A DNA stretch of 64,000 bases from Isoetes taiwanensis. Its lineage: Eukaryota > Streptophyta > Lycopodiopsida > Isoetales > Isoetaceae. The stretch is from assembly GCA_021234155.1 (NCBI GenBank), contig JAJEKV010000002.1:25906617-25970616 (forward strand), written 5' to 3'. How positions within the stretch are numbered: the first letter of the stretch is position 1; every line of letters starts with the position of its first letter. The notes under the pieces were generated by a model. The model was given only the letters and a program-made list of their open reading frames with translations. It searched no databases and was not told the DNA's origin. Position numbers and translations under genes: made by a program. Shown in pieces: positions 32,238-42,438 of the stretch.

Positions 32238-32431
32238 ATGGCTAGGACGAAGCAAACCGCTCGTAAGGTAAAAAACGATGATAAGCCCAGCGCCCAAGTC
32301 CTCGCCGCCGAGCAGAAACTCAAAGATGCCGAAGAGAAACTGAAGGCCGACATGGAGAGGCGACCTAGATACTACCGAAATCTAGAGAAGAGGCGGAAGA
32401 AGGAGGAAAAGGCAAAGAGGAAAGAAGAGAA
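32238..32431 (+). CDS. Gag-like frame beginning with the histone H3 N-terminal tail (interrupted by copia)
   Basis: The ATG at 32238, in a good plant context (AATAATGGCT), opens a frame reading MARTKQTARKVKNDDKPSAQ. The first ten residues equal those of histone H3, including Lys4 and the QTARK motif around Lys9; after that the sequence departs (Val instead of Ser10) into a charged, Lys/Glu-rich coiled-coil-like stretch with repeated KRKEE units. At 32432 the frame runs into the copia LTR. The continuation follows the copia element at 37557. It is not a histone gene: the histone fold is absent. The frame lies upstream of gypsy gag/pol fragments in the same orientation, so it is probably an N-terminal Gag-like protein of that element. 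The role as a histone mimic is inferred. The copy at 62285 has lost the motif. Confidence 0.75.
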
Positions 32432-32633
32432 TGTGAAGATATCAAGTGAAGATCTCAGCCATTCATCATCATGGCATATTCTGATGTAGAATAACAAGTA
32501 GAAGTCCTAGATGTCGATTGAGCTCAGTCGTGTCGTTTGGAGTCAGTTATGTTGTCGGTTCTATTCTATTTTGAATATACGAAGTCTCTTATTGTTCAAT
32601 CGTGTGTTCTCTCTCTCGTTCCATATCTTTGCA
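32432..32633 (+). repeat. Copia 5' LTR, 202 bp
   Basis: Starts TGTGAAGATATC and ends ATCTTTGCA. Followed at 32642 by the PBS. Near-identical to 37358-37559. Confidence 0.93.
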
Positions 32634-32641
32634 TGTTTATA

Positions 32642-32653
32642 TGGTATCAGAGC
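32642..32653 (+). other. Copia primer binding site (initiator tRNA-Met)
   Basis: TGGTATCAGAGC, eight bases after the 5' LTR. Confidence 0.9.
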
Positions 32654-33011
32654 TTACCGTGACGAACCTGGGCCCTGAATTCGGCTGCCGTTGAAGCAAA
32701 CAAAATCGTTTTCAGTGGGAGCAGAGAAGACTAACCCTAAAAACGTGGCAATCAGAGGAAGAGGGCGAATGACAGCATGCCGAATCATAGAAGAAATAAA
32801 AAATGTAGAATGGAGAAGGAGAGGAGAATTCAACGGGCCATATTGCGGGTGAACAGAAGACTTGCAATCCGGAAGAGAATTTCACAGAAGAACAACAGGA
32901 TTAGTGTCTTCAATCGCCTGAGAAGAATCATCTATCTGTGAAGAAACCTTTCTTGCTCAGAAGATTTGTGAAGAGGTGTGAAGAAACTTTTCCCATCAAC
33001 GATTTCTTCAA

Positions 33012-35165
33012 ATGGCCTCGTCAAACCAAGGTGTGGATAAATTAGTTGAAAAAGTTTTAGAGAAGTTTACAGGAGATAATTTCCATACTTGGTCAATTAA
33101 ACTTCAATTGCTGCTCATGAGAGAAGGGACTTGGACTGTGGTAGAAGGGACTGATGCCAAGCCCGTAGATGATAAAGATTCTGCAAAATTGGTTGAATGG
33201 CAAGCAAGAGACAGAAAGGCCATTACCACAATAGGATTAGCACTTGGAGAGGAGTATGTTCATCTCTTGAACATAAAAGGAGATGCAAAGCAGAATTGGG
33301 AAGCATTACATAATGCATTTGGTGGAACAGGGAAAACATGTGAACTGGCACTTAAGCAGCAGTATTTTGGGATGAAGATGGAGGCAGAAGAAACCATTCC
33401 AGAATTTGTGAGCAGGATGAGGTGTCTTAATGTGCAGCTTGCTCGGGTTAATTCCATTGTAACTCCTGAAGATTCTAAAGCAGTTTTGTTGAATGGATTG
33501 GTACCCGAATTCCGTAATGTCTCCACAACATTATCCAATCTCCCTACACAAAGTTTTGAGCAGATGGTGGCAGCCCTTATTGAGGAAGAACGGAAGTTCA
33601 AAAATGAAGGAGGATCCTCTAAGCATGCTGCCTTCTATGCAGGAAAGCGGAAGCAGAAAGGGCCTCGAAAATTCTTTCAGAGTGGGGCAGTTAAAGGAGA
33701 GGTGAGAGGTGGACAAAGAGAGCCCAACTCTAAAAATGATGATAAGGCAAGAGGATTCTCAGGCAAGTCTGATCAAAGCAAGAGACGGATCTGTTTTACA
33801 TGTGGTAAGGCGGGACACATTGCAAGATTCTGTAATACCAAAGCAGTTGGGGAAAGTAGTACGAACAGTGGCAATAGAAGATCGGAGCCCAAAGAGAAGA
33901 CAAATGACAGATTCTTTATGGCAAGAGAAGTCTCTTTTGGTGGCCTATGCAGGTTGATTTGGCTGGATTCCGGAGCATCTTTACATATGTCACCTGCCAC
34001 AGAATTGTTTCATACCTTAGAAATGCTACCAGCGGGAAGAAGAGTTTATATTGGTGATGACACCTATCATGAGATTGCTGGAAGAGGAAGTAGGATGGTG
34101 CAGGTGCAATCAGGAGATATGCGGATTGAGAGTGTGTATTATGTGCCTGGTATCACACAAACTCTATTATCAGTGGGGAAGATCGCTGATGCAGGCCACT
34201 CCATTACCTTTTATTCACATAAGTGCTATATTTATGATGAGGAAGGCAGCCAAGTTGCAACAGGCACACGCGAGGATGGGTTGTATAAGTTAGATGCAAG
34301 AGTCAAAGTTCCAGCTAGAGCTCTTGTCATCCGAGAGAAGGATTATTCATTGCAACTGTGGCACAATCGAATGTGGCATCCCCACATTCAAGCACTTGTG
34401 AAATTAAAGAATGAACAAATGGCAGAGGGTATCCACTTCATGGCGGGCAGTAAGTTGGAATTTTGTGAGCCATGTGTTATTGGAAAGCATCACCGACATC
34501 CTTTCCCAGTTGGTATGAGTGTGAGAGCGCAACAGCCTTTGGAGATAATCCATATGGACATGCAAACCTTGACCTTCAGCAGGAAGTCTTTCATGATCAC
34601 ATTCATTGATGATTACTCGAGATATGTTAGTGTATATCTCCTTGGTCGAAAATCCCAAGCACTTGCATGTTTTCGAGAGTATAAGGCTGCAGTAGAGAGG
34701 AGCACCAGCCATGGAATCAAAGTGTTGCGAAGCGATAACGGTGGTGAGTTTCAATCTGGTGCATTTAGTCAATTCTGTAGAGAAGCAGGCATATTGCAGC
34801 AGTTCACCACCCCCTATACACCCCAACAAAATGGGGTTGCGGAGCGAATGAATCGCACTTTGATGGAGAGTGCCCGCAGCATGTTGAATTTGGCTGGCAT
34901 GCCCAAGCACTTTTGGGGGGAAGCTGTGATGACGGCAGCATATTTGTGCAACAGGCTGCCTACTTCTGCAGTAAATGGCCTCACACCATATGAAAGTTGG
35001 TTTGGCAAGAAGCCTACTTTGCACCATATCCGAATTTTTGGATGTGTTGCTTATGCCCATGTTCCAGATGAGAAACGGAAGAAACTTGATGATAAGAGTA
35101 TGAAGTGTGTGCTAGTTGGTTACTCGTTGGAGTCTAAGGCTATTTGCAAGGCCGAACAATCATAA
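33012..35165 (+). CDS. Copia Gag-protease-integrase, open for 717 residues
   Basis: The ATG at 33012 starts a copia polyprotein. Gag with a UBN2-type capsid region (about residues 1-200), CCHC zinc knuckle CFTCGKAGHIARFC (about 258-271), aspartic protease active site LDSGAS (about 319), pre-integrase region with HNRMWHP and C-x2-C (CEPC), and the integrase core with an Asp in HMDMQ, RSDNGGEF and a Glu after PQQNGVAERMNRTLMESARS. The frame stops at 35165 because of a frameshift near 35150; the rest of pol continues in other frames. Upstream is the 5' LTR and leader. Confidence 0.93.
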   Translation: MASSNQGVDKLVEKVLEKFTGDNFHTWSIKLQLLLMREGTWTVVEGTDAKPVDDKDSAKLVEWQARDRKAITTIGLALGEEYVHLLNIKGDAKQNWEALHNAFGGTGKTCELALKQQYFGMKMEAEETIPEFVSRMRCLNVQLARVNSIVTPEDSKAVLLNGLVPEFRNVSTTLSNLPTQSFEQMVAALIEEERKFKNEGGSSKHAAFYAGKRKQKGPRKFFQSGAVKGEVRGGQREPNSKNDDKARGFSGKSDQSKRRICFTCGKAGHIARFCNTKAVGESSTNSGNRRSEPKEKTNDRFFMAREVSFGGLCRLIWLDSGASLHMSPATELFHTLEMLPAGRRVYIGDDTYHEIAGRGSRMVQVQSGDMRIESVYYVPGITQTLLSVGKIADAGHSITFYSHKCYIYDEEGSQVATGTREDGLYKLDARVKVPARALVIREKDYSLQLWHNRMWHPHIQALVKLKNEQMAEGIHFMAGSKLEFCEPCVIGKHHRHPFPVGMSVRAQQPLEIIHMDMQTLTFSRKSFMITFIDDYSRYVSVYLLGRKSQALACFREYKAAVERSTSHGIKVLRSDNGGEFQSGAFSQFCREAGILQQFTTPYTPQQNGVAERMNRTLMESARSMLNLAGMPKHFWGEAVMTAAYLCNRLPTSAVNGLTPYESWFGKKPTLHHIRIFGCVAYAHVPDEKRKKLDDKSMKCVLVGYSLESKAICKAEQS

Positions 35166-36498
35166 TCAGCCGTGATGTGATCTTCAATGAGGCTATGCTT
35201 TATAATGGTGTAATCAATTTGGCTGCTGCTCAAGGGCATTCAATCTCCGTGTGGTTGACTTCAGTGTCATTGATGACTGGTTTGGGGCAGCAGACTCCAT
35301 ACCCATATTTAGTAGTGCAGCATGGCCAAGTATGTCAGCAGGACCAAGTACTTCAGCAGGCCCAGACATTTCAGAAAGTACAAGTTCCTTAACAGGTCCA
35401 AGTAACCATCCAACCCATGAAGAAGATAGTCCAGAAGGGTCTCAGCCTGAGCAGAATGCAGCAGATCAGATTTTGGACATTGAAGAAGTACCTGGGCGAG
35501 TTCCATCTCCTCCTCGTCCTCATCCTTACACCCGTCGTCATAGAGTGCAGGATCCAAGTCCAACTAGACCAAATCGTGGAGCCACAAGATCTGGTCGCAT
35601 AAGTTATCTTTCCAAGAAGGCTCTTGATTCACAAGCAAGTCCAGGTTCCAGTCACAAGCGAGCTCGTGGATTCCTAGTGATTGGAAATGAGGAAGTAACT
35701 GAGCCTAGAACAGTCCGCGAAGCTTTGACAGGTCCATATGCTGCAGAATGGCAGCAAGTAATGGAGGCAGAATATGCATCCATAATGAAGAATGAAGTAT
35801 GGGAATTGGTGCAGTTACCTCCCAATAGACGTGTGGTGAGTACAAAATGGTTATTTAAAATGAAGTGCAGTGCTTCTGGAGAGATTGAGCGGTTTAAGGC
35901 CAGATTTGTAGCCCGCGGATTTTCACAAATTGAAGGTGTGGATTTCCATGAGACGTTTTCACCGGTTGTCACCATGGCCTCCATCCGCACCTTAATGGCT
36001 TTGGCAGTGCAAATGGACTTGGAAATTCATCAAATGGACGTCAAGACGGCTTTCTTGAATGGCCAGCTCAATGAAGAAGTATATATTTCACAACCAGAAG
36101 GATTCGTGATAGCAGGTCAAGAACATTTGGTATGCCGCTTGCATAAGTCTCTTTACGGGCTGCGTCAATCTCCTCGTGCCTGGTATGAACGCATACACAC
36201 CTTCTTTACCTCTCTTGGTTTTGTAAGCAATGAAGCGGATGGCAATGTGTATGTTAAAGAATTGGGAGATCTCTTTGTTCAAGCAGCCCTATATGTAGAC
36301 GATTGTATCCTGTTATCCAATAATATAGAGGCTTTGGAGCGTGTAAAGCAGCAACTCTCTCAAGAATTTGAGATGACGGATATGGGCGCCATCCATTATT
36401 GTCTTGGGATCCAAATTATCAGGGATAGAGCAGCAGGCTGGCTGAAATTGGTACAAGCGCAGTATGTTGAAGATGTTCTTGCACGCTATAGAGTATAG
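35144..36498 (+). pseudogene. Copia pol: linker and reverse transcriptase
   Basis: After the frameshift near 35150, TIIISRDVIFNE continues in a second frame to about 35250, where another shift leads to the frame at 35251-36498. That has a Pro/Ser-rich linker and then the complete RT: WQQVMEAEYASIMKNEVWEL, RWLFK-type KWLFKMK, RFKARFVARGF, ETFSPVV, MDVKTAFLNG, SLYGLRQSPRAW and the catalytic YVDD near 36294. It ends with ARYRV at a small insertion around 36490 which repeats TATAG-like sequence and shifts the frame. Confidence 0.9.
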
Positions 36499-37306
36499 TA
36501 TGGCAGATTGTAATCCAGTCACCACACCCATGGAGACCAGTACCAAGCTCACCAAAGAGATGTGTCCCCACGCCGAAGAAGAGAAGGCACTTATGCAATC
36601 TGTGCCTTATCGCAGTGTTGTTGGAAGTTTGGTTTATCTGGCTGTTTGTACTCGACCAGACATCTCCTATGCAGTGGGAGTTGTTAGTCAGTACTTAGAA
36701 AATCCGGGACACACACATTGGTTGGCTGTTAAGCGCATTCTGCGCTACCTTCAAGGCACAATGCAGTATGCCTTAGTTTATGAGCGAAGTCCCAACCCAA
36801 CAATGTTTTGTCTGATGGGCTACACGGATGCGGATTGGGCTGGCGATCATGATAGTAGACGCTCAACTTCCGGGTAAGTTTTCTTCATTGGCAACTGTTT
36901 GATATCCTGGAAAAGTAAGAAGCAGTCTATCATTGCATTGTCAAGTACCGAAGCTGAATATGTTGCCGCTACATCTGCTGCTCAAGAGCTTATGTGGTTA
37001 AGAAGATTGTTGAGCGGTCTTATGCATGATCAACCAGGCCCTACCTTGCTGCTTTGTGATAACATGAGTGCTATTGCTCTGGCACATACATTGAAGAATC
37101 ATGCCAGAACCCGACATATAGACACTCGATTTCATTTTATTAGAGAGCAAGTTCAGCAGGGTATAATCACTCTTGAACATTGTAGTACAAGTGATATGAA
37201 GGCTGATCTTCTTACCAAGGCTTTGCCTCGTGAGAAATTTCAGTCTGATAGGGATCAGTTGAGGATTATGCAGCATGAAGAAGACCACCAGCCTGATCAT
37301 GGCTGA
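36464..37306 (+). pseudogene. Copia RNase H, one in-frame stop
   Basis: 36464-36877 gives CNPVTTPME, YRSVVGSLVYL, RPDISYAVGVVSQ and DADWAGDHDSRRSTSG, then a TAA at 36875-36877 where the family has an aromatic residue (TSGYVFF). The same frame reopens with SKKQSIIALSSTEAEYVA, LLCDNMSAI and KADLLTKALP to 37306. The catalytic residues of RNase H (Asp in TDADW, Glu in STEAEY, Asp in CDN) are all there. One point mutation explains the break. Confidence 0.9.
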
Positions 37307-37359
37307 GTGGGAGTGAAGCTACATCAAAAATGCAGCAAGATCATGGCTGAGTGGGAGTG
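37295..37359 (+). repeat. 21-bp direct repeat at the copia polypurine region
   Basis: GATCATGGCTGAGTGGGAGT occurs at 37295-37314 and 37339-37358, the second copy running into the 3' LTR start. It duplicates the polypurine-type primer site. Confidence 0.85.
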
Positions 37360-37559
37360 TGAAGATATCAAGTGAAGATCTCAGCCATTCATCATGATGG
37401 CATATTCTGATGTAGAATAACAAGTAGAAGTCCTAGATGTCGATTGAGCTCAGTCGTGTCGTTTGGAGTCAGTTATGTTGTCGGTTCTATTCTATTTTGA
37501 ATATACGAAGTCTCTTATTGTCCAATCATGTGTTCTCTCTCTCGTTCCATATCTTAGCA
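37358..37559 (+). repeat. Copia 3' LTR, 202 bp
   Basis: TGTGAAGATATC to ATCTTAGCA, differing from the 5' LTR at about four sites. Confidence 0.93.
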
Positions 37560-38385
37560 AACTGCTCCTAAGGTAAAAAACGATGATAAGCCCAGCGCCC
37601 AAGTCCTCGCCGCCGAGCAGAAACTCAAAGATGCCGAAGAGAAACTGAAGGCCGACATGGAGAGGCGACCTAGATACTACCGAAATCTAGAGAAGAGGCA
37701 GAAGAAGGAGGAAAAAGCAAAGAGGAAAGAAGAGAAGGCAAAGAGGAAGGAGGAAAAGGCAAGAAAGAAAGCAGGGAAAGCAGCCGTGGAGGCCGAAGAA
37801 GACCAATGGCGCGAGCAAAGGACGAAGACCAGAGAAGAACACGACAGGAAAGGCAAAGGGTGATGATCGACGCCCCCCCAACAAGAAGAAGAAGAGCTTG
37901 GTCGGCATCGCCATCGGGCGAACGACCGAAAAGCGACCAACCTTCATCGCCGCCGAAGATTCAGTGATGCGTAAACTTCTTGGAGGAAGCACTTGTAAGG
38001 CTGGAGAATCTCGAACTTCGGTGAGAACCGTCATCGAGCGGAAGAAGCCCAGGAAGAGAGCCAACCTCCAGCCGAGGACTTGGCAGAACCACAGGTTGAA
38101 GTACCCCTGCCGTTGCCTCCACCGGTTCCGCAATGGCAAGAGGCGAAGTTAGATCTGAACAAAGCGGCCGCAAAGAAGTCGAACAAAGCGGCGAGGACTT
38201 CGTACACTTTAGGGCCCGAAAGGAGATATAAGAAGGAATTGGCAGACTACGAGGCATACAAAAAGATGCATAATGAGTACAGTGCCTACTACAATGCGAA
38301 CATGGTGAAATTCATTGAAGGAGGGCGACCCACACACAAGATGGCTCAGCTGAAACCCCACCCGAACTTAGGACCCCCCATGTAA
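37557..38385 (+). pseudogene. Continuation of the H3-like Gag frame after the copia element
   Basis: 37557-37736 repeats 32252-32431 (180 bp, few mismatches), so residues from QTA onwards are duplicated, here reading QTAPK instead of QTARK. The frame runs on to 37863 with long Lys/Glu/Arg repeats (KRKEEKARKKAGKAA), then breaks. Further pieces follow in other frames: 37898-38152 and 38080-38385, the latter with a Pro-rich stretch (VPLPLPPPVP) and a basic/Tyr-rich C-terminal part ending GPPM. Highly charged and predicted disordered or coiled coil. No zinc knuckle is seen. Confidence 0.55.
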
Positions 38386-38830
38386 GCCCATAAGAAGATC
38401 CCAGAATTCAGTGTTTGCAAAAGCCTTGCGAAAATCCGACACTTCCAACGGTTCGGAGTTTCTTATCCCCGAGCTGCATTCGGAGATTTGTCCGAGAAAT
38501 GCATGTGGGAATTGACTCCAAAGCGGTAACCAACGACATGTTACTCGCTTTGCAAGCGGCTTGAGATGGAGGTAGTGCAACACCCGAGACTCATTGGCAT
38601 GCACACTCCCGCATAAAAAGAGTCACTTTGTGACTCCAAAGGATATGAGGCGGCAAAATACATCAAGAGGGGCGGATAAATAGAGCGAAGCTACTTTTGT
38701 AACTAACGTGGCTTATATGTAAAGTGTGAAAATTTTGAATAATAAGGATATATAGTTGTTTAAAATGTGCATTGGAGTAAATATAGTAGCAGTTAAGGAG
38801 CAAATGGGAAATTTTGGGTAAAAGGAGGCC

Positions 38831-38903
38831 GACACCTCTAAGGGTGCGCCAGGGCATAGTTAGGTCTGGACCTAACACCCTCCTCGCGCATGCTTAGAGG
38901 GGT
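38831..38903 (+). repeat. Complete palindromic module (~73 bp)
   Basis: Left arm CACCTCTAAGGGTGCGCCAG then GGCATAGTTAGGT, centre CTGG, right arm ACCTAACACCCTCCTCGCG then CATGCTTAGAGGGG. Arms pair imperfectly. Best-preserved member of the family. Confidence 0.8.
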
Positions 38904-39040
38904 TCAAACCAAGCGGACCCTCGATCGACCATTTACCTCGCTCCAAATGAACTAATTAAGCACATAAACTTGCGTTCGGAAAGAAAATAATTAGGAATTC
39001 ACCTCTTAAAACTTGTTTTTGGCATCCATGGGACATAAAA

Positions 39041-39119
39041 GGCCAACACCTCCAAAAGTGCTTGGAGGCCACTTAGGTCCCAACCTAACTATGCTCTCGC
39101 GCATGTTTAGAGGGGTCCG
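39041..39119 (+). repeat. Complete palindromic module
   Basis: Arm with CACCTCCAAAAGTGCTTGGAG and TTAGGT, centre CCCA, then ACCTAACTATGCTCTCGCG and CATGTTTAGAGGGG. Same layout as 38831-38903. Confidence 0.75.
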
Positions 39120-39414
39120 ACCTTTCAGGGTCCATAACTTGTGCTAGACATATCCAAATCGGCCAAAATTTGTTGCATTAGAACCCTAAAATTGTATAGA
39201 ATCCATTTCTAGCTACAAATTAACCTAGAAACATCAAACTTCATCTCAAAATGCCAAAAGTTTTAGAAACCCTAAAATTTAGGGTACAAGATCCCTATAA
39301 ATACCCTCATAACCCCTAAACCACACCTATAAAGTTGCTCCTGCGCCCAAGGTGATCTTCCAGCCTCCTTAAGCGCTTCCAGTTCCGTTTGATATCGACA
39401 GCACGCTTCTCCTC

Positions 39415-39714
39415 ATGGCTACATCATCCTTCATCAGCTGGTACATCGCCTCTCCCCACATTGCTCAGGTAGATGTTAACCTAGTATTCCAACTTTTCCA
39501 GAAAGAATTTGACTTGTCGGCAACCCTGAATTCAAACCCATTCTACCAACAAGTTCTGCAAGAATTTCAAGAGAAAGTAGCTCCTAGCTTGCAAGAAATA
39601 CCCCCATGCATAGGGTGCTTTGTACCAAAGACTGTACTGCAAACAACCCTTAGTCACATACCCAACATTCTTGAAATTGCTTTGCGAATAGAACCGGCCT
39701 ACCCAACTACATGA
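39415..39714 (+). CDS. Hypothetical 99-residue frame in the gypsy element
   Basis: ATG-initiated, beginning MATSSFISWYIASP, with an amphipathic Gln/Glu/Phe-rich middle (NPFYQQVLQEFQEKV) and a C-x2-C pair (PCIGC). No family recognised. It is preceded by a TATA-like sequence and followed after nine bases by another frame, possibly the same protein after a frame change. Confidence 0.35.
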   Translation: MATSSFISWYIASPHIAQVDVNLVFQLFQKEFDLSATLNSNPFYQQVLQEFQEKVAPSLQEIPPCIGCFVPKTVLQTTLSHIPNILEIALRIEPAYPTT

Positions 39715-39722
39715 CCACGGCG

Positions 39723-40487
39723 ATGAATGAAAAGAGATTTTTCTCTTACAACACAGCCTTAGCACTATATTTATTCTATAGGGCCCAAACCGTGGTAGGA
39801 GAGCCATCAATCCAGCCACTTGAGATCACACCCTTGGACTCGGCCCGCCCGGACAACAACTCTTGCTTGAGTACGAACAGTCCATAAGCGGAATCATCCG
39901 AAGAAAGTGAGGACTCAGAAGAGGAAAGTGAAGATAAAATGGAAGTGGACCCAGAGGAAGAACGCCGTGAAGCAGAACAAGATGTTAGCCGTTTCGAAGC
40001 TGACAGGAGCACACCGAGGATAGCACAACCAATCGGGCTGGGAATAACAAGTCTAGCGCCGATCATAGTCGAAGGGCAGGAATATTTGTTCCTTAACGAT
40101 ATTAAAAACCTTCCCGAATGCAGGGACAGAGGCTATCGCGTCGACGAACTCCTCCACCTTCTACGGCAGCAGTCGGACTTGGAGGATTTCATCGACCAAG
40201 AAACAGATGAATTTCCAGTGCAAGTAAGGGAAGCAGCCACATACACAGGACACACAATGTCAGATATCGAAGCCTATAGCACTATCAGAGGCATGATGAC
40301 GGAAGAACAACTCCCTACAGAGGAGGAGTTTGTGGCACTCCAAGAGCGGATGGGAATAAGGGGGAAGACAACAAGAGCACTTCAAGCAGAATCTTCTTCA
40401 CAAGAACCATTACCAGCATTCCTAGGGAGAGCCACGAACTTAACAAGTTTAGGAATGCTCTTCCATTCCATGATTACGAAGAATTAG
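39723..40487 (+). pseudogene. Acidic Gag-like frame with one stop
   Basis: From the ATG at 39723 one frame runs to 40487, interrupted only by a TAA at 39885. It has a strongly acidic tract (SSEESEDSEEESEDKMEVD, about 39900-39960), then a hydrophilic region (ITSLAPIIVEGQEYLFLNDI). Continuation in another frame goes beyond 40487. No known domain; possibly a Gag segment of the same element. Confidence 0.45.
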
Positions 40488-42400
40488 TTCAAGTATGTGA
40501 TTCGATAGTATTAGGTCAAGGCACAGGTCTACCTCAGGAGTACGGGGAGACTCTCGCCCCGGAGCAGCACTTAAATACTATCTCCCGCTCCTAAAGACGG
40601 CAGAATAATAGTATTTCATAAGCTTTTCAGCCCACGAGGAGAGGAAGCCGTGGAGATGCTGATAGCACTTTCGGGTTTTGGCTTTGCCGCCGCGACTATC
40701 GAGGAAAAAGTCGACCATGTAATTTTGGTGAAGCCGGAGAACAGCCTTGAGCATTTTACGACTTCGCGGTACCCCACCTTCGACAAGGTAGGTTGGCGAA
40801 TGGCTCTCATACCTCGATGAGCGGGTGGAAGAGCTAGCCTTAGCTATCCGGGGGGGATCATCGAGGGATATACTCCGGAACTTGGGGCGCGTAAAGTGGG
40901 AAAGACCCAAGTGAAGAAATTCCTTGAGGATCACCCATCCTATCGATGAATCAATGTAACGAATCATGACTATTGTATTAAGTTAATATATCATTTATAT
41001 ATTAATAAAAATATAAGATCTTTTGAATTGCATTTTAAATGTCTTTTGATATCTTTGCCTTAACAATCATATCATTCAAACTCTTAATGCAACCAACAAA
41101 AGAACTCATGATAAATGGTGCCAATGCAATATGTGCGACTAGAACAGCCGAGAACGTCGAAATTGAATTCCAAGCCCAAAGCGGCGGACACCACCGGGAC
41201 AATTCCAGACCTCGGAATCTGTTCAAGAGTACTACGCCCGACGCGAGGGAAAGAAATCTCGAGATGAGGTCAGATCTGCAAAGAAATAAAAGCCATGTTG
41301 GCGGCAAAGGGAAATAACAGGCGAGGACCAGAATGTGCAAGCCCCAGAGGCCCGTTCTCAACACAAGGGAAAAGAAAGAAAGAGGAGGCCGCAGATCTTC
41401 TAGCTCCGGCTCTTTAGACGGCTTTCGGACTCAAGCTCGAAGTCGAGAAAGAAACAAAAAGAACCGCCGAAGGGAAGAAAATAATAAGGGTAAGACGTAC
41501 CCAAGCGGTCGACTACCCGGAAGGTGGGACTACGCCTTGAGTAACATTTGAAAGCCCGCAAGGCTTTAACGGTTTTCGCGAAAACAGATCGAGGATGGAA
41601 GCGGAAGCTTGTGGCTAGATGAGATGAGTGAATATGGAAATGCTTACGGTATGAAGGATAAGGATAAGAAGGGAGTAGCCACCGCTAACCTAAAGGGGCA
41701 GCCCGTATTTGGTGGAGGGGCTATGCCAAAGCCCATGGGATGAGCGAGACAAGTGCAGGTTCACCAAGTTAGCGAAGGCTTTTAAAACAACACTATGTGC
41801 CCAGAGGAAAGCACAAGTGCCATCGATGCAAAAACCTTCCGTTGCAATGGGGAACAAATCCGTCTGCAATAATACGGGAGGAGTTCATGAGAGTTGAGGC
41901 TTTATGTGCGAAAACTTCGGTGAGAGAAGAGTGGTGGAAGGCTATGTGGAGGGCCTGAATGAGGATCTCACGGAAATTAGTCGAGGGGCCACGAACCCGC
42001 CGCTCGATGCTCGGAGGCCGCAAAAGGCCATAAGCTTACAAGGAGCGGGACCCCGAATAGCGAATCAAAAGCAGTGGTATGACAAAGGAAAAAGGGTATG
42101 GAGGCCGAGCCCCAAAAGCAACCAGCCCGTCACCGCTAAGGCGCCATACTTTCGGGGGAATCAATGGAAACGACGGAGAAAAAAAACGTCGACTTCAAAG
42201 ACAAAAAGGACAAGGGGGAGGCTCAAACTACTCAAAAGACAGTCAAGCGGTTCCTCAACTCCATTCCGAAGAAAAAAACGGCAAGAATGCATAAAAGCGG
42301 TTGTGCTTCCGCGATGCTTCCAGCCGGGACATAAACACCTAACCGCCGTTCGTGATAAATGCAAGACGGCGGAGATGGGAGGTTAAGGAGACCCCGCCGG
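40488..42400 (+). pseudogene. Gypsy Gag remnants
   Basis: Broken frames. 40620-40820 gives PRGEEAVEMLIALSGFGF; 41900-42060 gives VEGLNEDL and a basic region KRVWRPSPKSNQP, features like the C-terminal Gag of chromoviruses (YxxGL and Arg-rich parts). 42280-42380 has a degenerate Cys/His region followed by KCKTA that could be a damaged zinc knuckle. Too many frame changes to define start or end. Confidence 0.4.
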
Positions 42401-42438
42401 AAGAAGAGGAGGATGAAGGGCGACTTTATCCATGGTGA

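Larger units (their letters stand above)
32432..37559 (+). mobile_element. Nearly complete Ty1/copia retrotransposon, 5.1 kb
   Basis: It has two 202-bp LTRs, a PBS for initiator tRNA-Met, gag-pol in the order gag, protease, integrase, RT, RNase H, and purine-rich sequence (GGCTGAGTGGGAG) before the 3' LTR. The LTRs differ at only a few positions. The expected 5-bp target duplication is absent: the left flank ends GAGAA and the right flank starts AACTG. Instead 180 bp of the host frame flank it on both sides. Several single lesions break the polyprotein, so it is non-autonomous now. Confidence 0.93.
38386..39414. other. Non-coding spacer with palindromic modules and a TATA-like sequence
   Basis: Between the charged frame and the next open frame. 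Contains palindromes at 38831-38903 and 39041-39119 and CTATAAATACC at 39294-39304, about 115 bases before an ATG. It may be an internal untranslated region or promoter of the element. Confidence 0.45.

Noticed and set aside
32238-32431. A histone H3 gene
   Set aside because: Only the first ten residues match; the tail then diverges and there is no histone fold.
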